Of a stretch of 64,000 nucleotides of DNA, positions 29,327 to 37,831 are shown piece by piece. Location: the NCBI RefSeq assembly GCF_003977615.1, contig NZ_RYZR01000007.1, positions 62,001 through 126,000 of the forward strand, written 5' to 3'. This stretch comes from Dyella dinghuensis (GTDB taxonomy: Bacteria; Pseudomonadota; Gammaproteobacteria; Xanthomonadales; Rhodanobacteraceae). A program made the translations under genes and the position numbers. The notes under the pieces are model-generated. The model worked only from the letters and a program-made list of their open reading frames with translations. It searched no databases and was not told where the DNA came from. The number at the start of each line of letters is the position of its first letter. The first letter of the stretch is position 1.

Positions 29327-30532
29327 ATGTGCGCCGATATCGTGAATGAAACGTCTGCCAGCACCCGCGCGGTGCGTGCCGGTATTGAATCGGACACACA
29401 GCACGGCGCAGTCGTTCCTCCGCTGCATCTTTCCACCAATTACAGCTTCACCGGATTGGGCGGCAAGCGCGCGTACGACTACTCGCGCAGCGGCAATCCC
29501 ACGCGTGATTTGCTCGGCAACGCTCTGGCTGAATTGGAGCAGGGCGCCGGAGCGGTGATCACGGCAAGCGGTATGGCCGCTGTCGCCAATGCATTGGAGC
29601 TCGTTCCTGCGGGTTCGACGGTACTTGCTGCGCACGACTGCTACGGCGGCACGTGGCGGCTACTGGATGCGTGGGCGAAGAAGGGGCGCTTCAACGTCCG
29701 CTTTGCGGACCTCACCGACAATAAAGTGCTTGCGGAAGCGCTTGCCGAAAAGCCTTCGCTCGTATGGGTGGAAACACCTTCCAATCCGCTGCTTCGTATC
29801 ACAGATATCCGTCATGTATCGCAGGCGGCGCATGCAGTGGGTGCGCTGGTCGTCGTCGATAACACGTTCCTTTCGCCTGCACTGCAGCAGCCGCTCACGC
29901 TAGGTGCTGACGTGGTTGTTCATTCGACCACGAAGTACATCAACGGCCATAGCGATGTTGTCGGCGGGGCTGTCGTTGCGCGCGATGCTGCAGTTGCCGA
30001 GCAATTGAAGTGGTGGGCAAATTGCAACGGTCTCACCGGCGCACCGTTCGACAGCTTCCTTACCTTGCGCGGTCTGCGCACGCTGGGTGTTCGCTTGCGC
30101 CAGCATCAGGAAAATGCAGAACGCGTTGCGGCACAGATTCGCGAACATGCCGCTGTGCGGAAGGTTTACTACCCGGGACTGGAAGATCATGTAGGCCATG
30201 CACTTGCTGCGCGTCAGCAGCAAGGCTTCGGCGCCATGCTGAGTTTTGAGTTGCACGGTGATGTCGCGCAGATCGAAGCTTTCGTGGATGGTCTGCAATA
30301 TTTTTCGCTGGCTGAGTCATTGGGTGGCGTGGAGAGCTTGGTTGCGCATCCCGCGTCGATGACCCATGCAGCCATGGCACCTGAGGCGCGCCGAGCAGCG
30401 GGCATCGCCGACACACTGCTGCGTTTGTCGATCGGCATTGAAGACGGAGATGACTTGCTGCGTGACCTGGATGCCGCCTTGACGCGCGCACAGTCGGTCA
30501 GCGATGCATTGAAACGCCGGGTGACGGCATGA
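29327..30532 (+). CDS. metB: Cystathionine gamma-synthase / O-acylhomoserine sulfur-transfer enzyme
   Basis: A 401-residue PLP enzyme of the Cys/Met metabolism family. PLP Lys203 is in HSTTKYINGHSD; the SRSGNPTRD segment and VETPSNPLL are typical. It would condense activated homoserine with cysteine to cystathionine, or with sulfide to homocysteine; family members overlap in activity. It starts four bases after metX and overlaps hom by four (ATGA), so the three genes are one translation-coupled operon under the SAM riboswitch. Confidence 0.9.
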   Translation: MCADIVNETSASTRAVRAGIESDTQHGAVVPPLHLSTNYSFTGLGGKRAYDYSRSGNPTRDLLGNALAELEQGAGAVITASGMAAVANALELVPAGSTVLAAHDCYGGTWRLLDAWAKKGRFNVRFADLTDNKVLAEALAEKPSLVWVETPSNPLLRITDIRHVSQAAHAVGALVVVDNTFLSPALQQPLTLGADVVVHSTTKYINGHSDVVGGAVVARDAAVAEQLKWWANCNGLTGAPFDSFLTLRGLRTLGVRLRQHQENAERVAAQIREHAAVRKVYYPGLEDHVGHALAARQQQGFGAMLSFELHGDVAQIEAFVDGLQYFSLAESLGGVESLVAHPASMTHAAMAPEARRAAGIADTLLRLSIGIEDGDDLLRDLDAALTRAQSVSDALKRRVTA

Positions 30533-31614
30533 GCGCGGTGCTTGTAGAAGCACCCTTCACGCCGATTGCGCCGGCCGCCAAGGCCGAGGTTGCTCTCGTG
30601 CTTCTCGGTACGGGTGTGGTGGGCGGAGCGTTCCTCAAGTTACTGTGCACGCCTGCGGGAAGTCGATTGCATCTGGTCGGCGCAGCCAACTCACGCAAGC
30701 AGCAGACGGATTCCACACAGCTGGCCGCGCGCGATTTGCGCGAACGCCTCAAGCGCGAAGGTGCGGCACGTGGTGATGATGCGCTACTCGCGTCGCTCGA
30801 CGCGCATCGCGCGACAGTGAAAGTGATCGTCGACGCAACGGCTTCGTCGGAGCTTGCGTCGCGTCACGCGGATTGGCTGGCCCGAGGCTATCACGTGGTC
30901 ACAGCGAACAAATCGCTAGCCGGCGGTCAGCTATCCGGTTGGCGCGCACTGCAAGCCGCGCGCGCCGCAGGCGGACGTTATGGCGATTCGGCAACCGTTG
31001 GTGCTGGATTGCCGGTGCTTTCAACGTTGCGCCGACTCTGCGATTGTGGCGATGCCCTGCTCACGCTCGAAGGCGTGTTCTCAGGTTCGCTGTCTTATCT
31101 GTTCAATCAGTACGACGGAACGCGGCCGTTTTCCGCGTTGCTGCGCGAAGCACGCAAGCACGGTTACACCGAACCGGATCCGCGCGCGGACCTTTCCGGA
31201 GAAGACGTGGCGCGCAAGTTGCTGATACTCGCGCGCAACGCAGGTTTTGCGCTGGGCAAGGACGAAGTCGTCGTGGAAAGCCTGGTGCCGGAGAGTTTGC
31301 GGGACGTCTCCACCGAGGTATTCCTTGAGCGTCTCGAAGAACTGGATGAGCCACTCGCCGCGTTGCATGAAGCCGCGCGTGAGCGTGGTCAGGTATTGCG
31401 TTTCCTCGCACGCATCAACCAGCGCGGACGGGCTCGCGTGGGCCTCACCGAAGTTCCGCTCACGCATCCCGCCGCACGCTTGTACGGTACCGACAATCAG
31501 TTTGCGCTGACGACGACGCGTTACCACACGCAACCGTTAGTCATCCAAGGTCCGGGCGCAGGGCCCGAGGTGACGGCACAAGCGTTGCTGGGCGATATTC
31601 TCGCGCTTGGTTGA
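30529..31614 (+). CDS. hom: Homoserine dehydrogenase
   Basis: A 361-residue protein resembling the C-terminal dehydrogenase half of ThrA/MetL, without an aspartokinase domain and without a C-terminal ACT domain. The NAD(P) motif LGTGVVGG is at about residues 25-32, with TANKSLAGG and the substrate region EGVFSGSLSYLFNQYD plus GYTEPDPRADLSGEDVARK. It reduces aspartate semialdehyde to homoserine, the substrate of the first gene of its own operon. Absence of a regulatory domain suggests that control is by the riboswitch rather than by feedback. Confidence 0.93.
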   Translation: MSAVLVEAPFTPIAPAAKAEVALVLLGTGVVGGAFLKLLCTPAGSRLHLVGAANSRKQQTDSTQLAARDLRERLKREGAARGDDALLASLDAHRATVKVIVDATASSELASRHADWLARGYHVVTANKSLAGGQLSGWRALQAARAAGGRYGDSATVGAGLPVLSTLRRLCDCGDALLTLEGVFSGSLSYLFNQYDGTRPFSALLREARKHGYTEPDPRADLSGEDVARKLLILARNAGFALGKDEVVVESLVPESLRDVSTEVFLERLEELDEPLAALHEAARERGQVLRFLARINQRGRARVGLTEVPLTHPAARLYGTDNQFALTTTRYHTQPLVIQGPGAGPEVTAQALLGDILALG

Positions 31615-31633
31615 CGCCTGCAACGCGTCAACC
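31609..31633. terminator. Hairpin at the end of the metX operon
   Basis: Nine-base perfect arms GGTTGACGC and GCGTCAACC overlap the hom stop codon, between converging genes. No T run, so intrinsic termination is uncertain. Confidence 0.4.
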
Positions 31634-31642
31634 GCACGACTA

Positions 31643-33295
31643 TCAACTGCGAACGGAGGTGTTCTCATCCGGCGACACGTGCGCCAAGTCCGGATGAGTA
31701 TGTGCCGTGTCACAGGCAGCCTCCACGGCCGGTGTGCGCCAACCCGACTTCACGCCCCACACGTAAAACACCAATCCGATCACGGCGACCACAGCGAGGT
31801 CGATGCCATAGGGTAGATAGCCCTGGCCACCGAAGGTGGTGCTTCCTGCCCAAGACACAAACGCGATGACGGGCAGGTACACGATCAACCAATAGGCGCC
31901 TTTCAACTGACGTCCAAAATCGTGCCAGTGGGATTTCGCCTGGTAGTAGAGATACACCGGCAACGCCACGACCATCAGCAAGATGATTTCGCCGGTGAGC
32001 GGCCACTTAGCCCAGTACAGCAGTTCCGTCGCCATGATGAAGGCGACGCCAGCGAGCACGGGTAGTCCAGCGATGCGTAAAGGGCGATGTAGTTCTGTGG
32101 CGGTTCGGCGCAGCGTCATCACACTCACGGGACCCGTGAGGTAGGAAATGATCGTCGCCACCGAGATCACCGCAGCGAGCGTGCCCCAGCCGCGGAAGAA
32201 GAACAGAAACAGGAACGACACGATCAGGTTGAACCACATGGCCGGACGCGGCACGCCCCACTTCGGATGTATCCGGCCGAAGATTTTTGGCAACGTACCG
32301 TTACGTTCCATGCCGTAAATCATGCGTGCCGTTGTGGCGGTATACGTCATGCCCGTGCCGCTGGGGCTGATGAAAGCGTCAACGTAAAGCAACATTGCCA
32401 GCCATTGCAGGTTGACGATGATGGCCAGCTCGGCGAACGGCGAACGGAAATCGATGCCATGCCAACCTGCTTTGGCCAGCATGTCATGCGGTACGGCACC
32501 GAGGTAAGCAATTTGCAGAATCACGTAGATCACGGTGGCCAGCAAGATCGAACCCACCACTGCCAACGGAATGCTTCGTCCCGGATTGCGTGCTTCGCCC
32601 GCGAGATTTACCGGACTTTGGAAACCGTTAAAGCTGAAGACGATGCCGGCTGTCGCCACGGCCGTCAGCACCGCGGCAAAGTCGATGGCGTGATGATCGC
32701 CGTGGATGCCCACGGAGAAATTCTCGGAATGGAAACCGCTAGCGATCAGCGCCAAACCCGTGGCCGCCGGTACGATCAACTTGAAGACGGTGATCGCCGT
32801 GTTGGAGCGGGCAAACAACTTCACGCTCCAGAAATTGAGCAGGAAGTAGATAACCACCAGCACCGCCGCAATGCCCAAGCCGGTGTGGCTCAGCTCACCG
32901 ACGCCGCCGGTTACGTGATAGAGATCCTGCGCCCATTGCCACGGCCACGATGCCATGTATTGCACGGAGGCTTCGGCTTCGACAGGGGTCGTCGATGCGA
33001 TCGCAATCCAGTTCGCCCACCCCGCAATGAAGCCGACCAGCGAGCCATGCGAATAATGGCCGTAACGCACCATGCCGCCGGATTCCGGAAACATCGCGCC
33101 AAGCTCGGCATACGTGAGTGCGACGGTCATGATGATCGCGGCGCCCAGCACCCATGCCCAGATCGCACCGGGGCCGGCCAATCCCGCCGCTCTCCATGCG
33201 CCGAACAGCCAGCCGGAGCCAATGATGGAGCCCAAGCCGGTAAGCATGAGGGCAAAGGGCCCGACATCGCGGCGGATCGCATTGGAAGAAGACAT
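31643..33295 (-). CDS. APC superfamily amino acid permease
   Basis: A 550-residue membrane protein with about 12-14 hydrophobic segments. The first helix has GLGSIIGSGWLFGAW, the glycine-rich unwound substrate site of APC transporters, and ESGGMVRY follows in helix 2. Length and the final hydrophobic segments resemble the aspartate:proton symporter (YveA-like) group, but the substrate cannot be read. The ATG at 33295 is preferred because AGGGAGT precedes it. Divergent from metF. A promoter for both genes probably lies in the 212-bp gap. Confidence 0.85.
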   Translation of the reverse strand: MSSSNAIRRDVGPFALMLTGLGSIIGSGWLFGAWRAAGLAGPGAIWAWVLGAAIIMTVALTYAELGAMFPESGGMVRYGHYSHGSLVGFIAGWANWIAIASTTPVEAEASVQYMASWPWQWAQDLYHVTGGVGELSHTGLGIAAVLVVIYFLLNFWSVKLFARSNTAITVFKLIVPAATGLALIASGFHSENFSVGIHGDHHAIDFAAVLTAVATAGIVFSFNGFQSPVNLAGEARNPGRSIPLAVVGSILLATVIYVILQIAYLGAVPHDMLAKAGWHGIDFRSPFAELAIIVNLQWLAMLLYVDAFISPSGTGMTYTATTARMIYGMERNGTLPKIFGRIHPKWGVPRPAMWFNLIVSFLFLFFFRGWGTLAAVISVATIISYLTGPVSVMTLRRTATELHRPLRIAGLPVLAGVAFIMATELLYWAKWPLTGEIILLMVVALPVYLYYQAKSHWHDFGRQLKGAYWLIVYLPVIAFVSWAGSTTFGGQGYLPYGIDLAVVAVIGLVFYVWGVKSGWRTPAVEAACDTAHTHPDLAHVSPDENTSVRS

Positions 33296-33444
33296 CAAAC
33301 ACTCCCTGAAGCTAAACGGATGGCCGCCCGGGCGACGCAATCCCACGATGATGACAGACGGGCGCCGGAGGTGTCAGCCCGCCCGGGTCTCGGAGAGACG
33401 TTGCGGGCGCCCAATTTCGCCGAAAACCTACGCGTGGGACGGAC

Positions 33445-33476
33445 ATATATCTTTTCATCCCGAACAAGAGATATAT
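33445..33476. promoter_or_regulatory. Inverted repeat upstream of metF
   Basis: ATATATCT (33445-33452) and AGATATAT (33469-33476) are perfect 8-bp inverted repeats 24 bp apart centre to centre, further flanked by GGAC and GTCC. The right arm overlaps a likely -10 (TATATA/TATACT). Looks like an operator for metF, 32 bp before the ATG; no regulator is named. Confidence 0.55.
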
Positions 33477-33507
33477 ACTTGTCCAATCGTTGCCAAGGAC
33501 CCTCGCG

Positions 33508-34332
33508 ATGCCGGCGCTCAGCTTTGAGTTTTTCCCGCCCAAAACCGATGAACAGCGCGCACAGCTCGACCGCACGGCCAAAGAGCTGAAAAGCCTCAAC
33601 CCCGAATACGTCTCGGTGACGTTCGGCGCGGGCGGCTCCACGCTCAGTTACACCAGCGATACCGTTGCGCGTTTGCATCAGCAGCACGGGCTCGACGTGG
33701 CGCCGCATATTTCATGCATGGGCGGTACGCGCGCTGAAATTGCAGCGTTGCTCGATAGCTATCGCGAAGCGGGTTATCGCCGCATCGTAGCGTTGCGTGG
33801 CGATCTGCCATCGGGCATGGCGAGCCCTGGCGATTTCCGTTACGCATCCGAACTGGTGCGTTTTATTCGCGAGCACAGCGGCGATCATTTTCATATTGAA
33901 GTGGCCGCGTATCCGGAAATGCATCCGCAAGCCGAAGACGTTCATGCGGATCTGCGTCACTTCAAGACCAAGATCGATGCGGGTGCGGATGGTGCCATCA
34001 CGCAGTACTTCTTCAACGCCGATGCGTATTTTCGTTTTGTCGAGGATGCGCGCCGTCTTGGTGTAAAAGTGCCGATCGTGCCGGGCATCATGCCGATCTC
34101 CCAATACGCTCAGCTCAAGCGTTTTTCCGACGCCTGCGGCGCGGAGATTCCACGCTGGATGTCCCGGCGTATGCAGGGGTATTACGACGACGTGGAATCC
34201 ATTCGCTCGATGGGTGCCGAAGTCGTTGCGCAGCTTTGCCGCCGCTTGCTGGAAGGCGGCGCGCCGGGATTGCACTTCTATACGCTGAACCGGGTGAAAG
34301 CGACGCGTGCGGTTCTTGATCAGCTGAGCTGA
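33508..34332 (+). CDS. metF: Methylenetetrahydrofolate reductase
   Basis: A 274-residue flavoprotein that reduces 5,10-methylene-THF to 5-methyl-THF, the methyl donor for methionine. The N-terminal SFEFFPPKT motif, the VTFGAGGST segment, ALRGDLP and the QYFFNADAY region match the family. The start at 33508 is supported by AAGGA eight bases upstream and by the usual beginning just before FEFFPP. It fits with the metX operon and ahcY nearby. Confidence 0.96.
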   Translation: MPALSFEFFPPKTDEQRAQLDRTAKELKSLNPEYVSVTFGAGGSTLSYTSDTVARLHQQHGLDVAPHISCMGGTRAEIAALLDSYREAGYRRIVALRGDLPSGMASPGDFRYASELVRFIREHSGDHFHIEVAAYPEMHPQAEDVHADLRHFKTKIDAGADGAITQYFFNADAYFRFVEDARRLGVKVPIVPGIMPISQYAQLKRFSDACGAEIPRWMSRRMQGYYDDVESIRSMGAEVVAQLCRRLLEGGAPGLHFYTLNRVKATRAVLDQLS

Positions 34333-34363
34333 AGCCGTCGACGCATCGGGCTATGCTCGCGCG

Positions 34364-34969
34364 ATGCGTCTACTCGCGATCCTTCTCCTGCTGTTGTTGC
34401 CGTTCGGCATGGCCCGGGCGCAGAGCGATATTCATCGCTGCGTTGGTGCGAGTGGTGGTGTCATCTTCACCGATCGTGCCTGTTCGGATCTCAACGCTTC
34501 GCCGGCGGTGCCTGCGCCGACGGTGAGTGCAAGCGCTAGCGACGCGCCGACAAGCATCGCGCAACCGCCGCCTGTTCTATGCGCGTCGGATATGACACAG
34601 CTCAAGCAGGCTGTGGTCGATGCGTTTGCCGATCGCAATCCCAATCGCCTCGCCGGCCTCATGCTGTGGGAGGGCTCCGGTCGCGAAGCGGTAGTGGCAA
34701 ACATTCGGGAATTCACCCGCATGATGGCCCATCCACTCGTAGGGGTGAGGGCGAGCGAATACACCTCGACCGCACCACCATCGTCCTCAACGTCCACGGG
34801 CACCGATCCATCGGTGCTGTCGATGTCGGCGACGCCCAGTCCCTCGCCGCCCCAAGGGGATTCCCTGTCCGTGGAGACCGAGTCGGATGACGGCAGCGGC
34901 GCTACGCAAGAGACCCATTTCGGCGTGGTGCGCCATGACGGATGCCTCTGGCTCGAACCGCCATATTGA
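34364..34969 (+). CDS. DUF4124-like secreted protein
   Basis: A 201-residue protein with a hydrophobic signal peptide (residues 1-19, ARA then Q) and a short Cys-containing DUF4124-like domain (IHRCVGASGGVIFTDRAC). The rest has a Ser/Thr/Pro-rich stretch around residues 127-165 and ends in GCLWLEPPY. Periplasmic location likely; function unknown. It starts 31 bp after metF on the same strand but appears unrelated to it. Confidence 0.7.
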   Translation: MRLLAILLLLLLPFGMARAQSDIHRCVGASGGVIFTDRACSDLNASPAVPAPTVSASASDAPTSIAQPPPVLCASDMTQLKQAVVDAFADRNPNRLAGLMLWEGSGREAVVANIREFTRMMAHPLVGVRASEYTSTAPPSSSTSTGTDPSVLSMSATPSPSPPQGDSLSVETESDDGSGATQETHFGVVRHDGCLWLEPPY

Positions 34970-35033
34970 GGATTTTCAGGGCGTTTGAAGCCTTCAGGCG
35001 GTATCATGGGCGGTCCCCAACGGAGAACTCCCC

Positions 35034-35951
35034 ATGGCCCAGCAGTACCCCGAATGGATCTGGCAGAACGGCGAAATCAAGCCGTGGAAGGACGCCACCG
35101 CGCACGTGATGTCGCACGCGCTGCATTACGGTTCGTCCGTCTTCGAGGGTATTCGCAGTTACGCCACCCCGGAAGGCGCCGCGATTTTCCGTCTGACTGA
35201 CCACCTCAAGCGCCTGTACCTGTCGGCAAAGATTTACGACATGGTGCTGCCTTATTCGCAAGACGAGATGGCCAATGCGTGCCGCGAGATCGTCCGCAAG
35301 AACGGCTACAGCGCGGCGTATCTGCGCCCGGTGGCGTATCGCGGTCTGGGTGGATTCGGTCTGTCGGCGGAAACGCCGATCGATGTCGCCGTGGCAACGT
35401 GGCCGATGGGTCCGTACCTCGGGCCGGAAGCGCTGGAAGTGGGCATCACAGCGTGTGTGTCGAGCTGGCAGCGTTTTGCGCCGAACACGATTCCTGCCGG
35501 TGCAAAGGCGGGTGGCAACTATCTTTCCGGCCAGCTGATTGCGCGCGAAGCACGCCGCCTCGGTTTCGGCGAAGGCATTGCGCTCGCCGCCAGTGGCTTG
35601 TTGAGCGAAGGCGCAGGTGAAAACCTGTTCCTGGTGTTCGATGGTGTGTTGCACACCACACCGGCCAGCGCATCGATTCTTGCCGGTATTACGCGTGACA
35701 CGCTCAAAGTGCTCGCACGTGAAGACGGCATTGAAGTCGTCGAGCGCGATATTCCGCGCGAGTACCTCTACCTCGCCGACGAAATCCTGATGTGCGGTAC
35801 GGCGGCGGAAATCACGCCGATCCGCGAGGTGGATGGCAAGCAGATCGGTAGCGGTAAAGCAGGACGCGTTACTCGCCGCCTGCAGGAACTCTACTTCGGT
35901 TTGTTCAATGGCAAGACGCAGGACAAGTGGGGCTGGCTGGAGCCGGTCTGA
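35034..35951 (+). CDS. ilvE: Branched-chain amino acid aminotransferase
   Basis: A 305-residue fold-type IV PLP enzyme for the last step of Ile, Leu and Val synthesis. PLP Lys158 is in AKAGGNYLSG, preceded by the YGSSVFEGIRSY motif, and LLSEGAGENLF binds the cofactor. GGAG lies before the ATG. The gene is followed by a strong terminator, so it is probably transcribed alone. Confidence 0.95.
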   Translation: MAQQYPEWIWQNGEIKPWKDATAHVMSHALHYGSSVFEGIRSYATPEGAAIFRLTDHLKRLYLSAKIYDMVLPYSQDEMANACREIVRKNGYSAAYLRPVAYRGLGGFGLSAETPIDVAVATWPMGPYLGPEALEVGITACVSSWQRFAPNTIPAGAKAGGNYLSGQLIAREARRLGFGEGIALAASGLLSEGAGENLFLVFDGVLHTTPASASILAGITRDTLKVLAREDGIEVVERDIPREYLYLADEILMCGTAAEITPIREVDGKQIGSGKAGRVTRRLQELYFGLFNGKTQDKWGWLEPV

Positions 35952-35970
35952 ATCATCGGATGCGATGCAA

Positions 35971-35999
35971 AGAAAAGGGCGCTAAAAGCGCCCTTTTCT
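35971..35999 (+). terminator. ilvE intrinsic terminator
   Basis: A 13-bp perfect stem AGAAAAGGGCGCT/AGCGCCCTTTTCT around AAA, followed by TTTT at 36000 onwards. Confidence 0.92.
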
Positions 36000-36010
36000 T
36001 TTGCCTTTCA

Positions 36011-36143
36011 CCTTCTCCCCTTCGGGGAGAAGGCCGGGATGAGGGGTGATCTTGCGAACGCGCTGAAACAAAAGCTCGCTTTGAACGAGAGTCCAACGCG
36101 AGCGTGACCCCTCACCCCAACCCTCTCCCCAAAGGGGAGAGGG
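36011..36143. repeat. Inverted pair of GC-rich palindromes (REP/BIME-like)
   Basis: Palindromes CCTTCTCCCC/GGGGAGAAGG (36011-36033) and CCCTCTCCCC/GGGGAGAGGG (36121-36143) face each other with GATGAGGGGT and ACCCCTCACCCC tails. The same family as the element inside ppc (39371-39473) and related to the one at 1551-1657. Here it sits between the ends of ilvE and ahcY. Confidence 0.8.
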
Positions 36144-36154
36144 GGAAAGGCCTA

Positions 36155-37588
<1,434 letters not shown>

Positions 37589-37660
37589 CAAGGATGTCTC
37601 CGAGTCTCATTGGGGAAATCCGGCTGGGTGAGCCGGATCGACGCGAGTACTTCGCGTCAT

Positions 37661-37731
37661 GAGCGCCGTTCTAGTCGAAGCATCCACCGAGCCTGGCCGT
37701 CAGCATTCACGGTCGCAGCGCCCCTCGGCGG
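37661..37731 (-). ncRNA. SAH riboswitch
   Basis: Read on the minus strand: P1 5' arm CCGCCGAG, the conserved GGGGCGCTGCGACCG, then ACGGCCAGGCTCGGTGG closing P1, and AACGGCGCTC forming the pseudoknot with GGCGCTG. All core elements of the S-adenosylhomocysteine-sensing class are present, and it precedes ahcY, its standard target. It should switch ahcY on when SAH accumulates. Two perfect hairpins (37640-37658 and about 37619-37638) lie between it and the ATG. Confidence 0.93.
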
Positions 37732-37831
37732 GAAGGCTCCCATTTTAACCGCACTCACGCCCTTATGACGACTTGGAACGGGCAGCTTCACGCAAATTCT
37801 GTAGGCTAGGCCGTTCATACCCGGAGGATCC

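Noticed and set aside
36011-36143. Intrinsic terminator for ahcY
   Set aside because: The stems are GC-rich but have no T run on either strand and recur as a dispersed repeat family, including inside ppc; any termination role is incidental.
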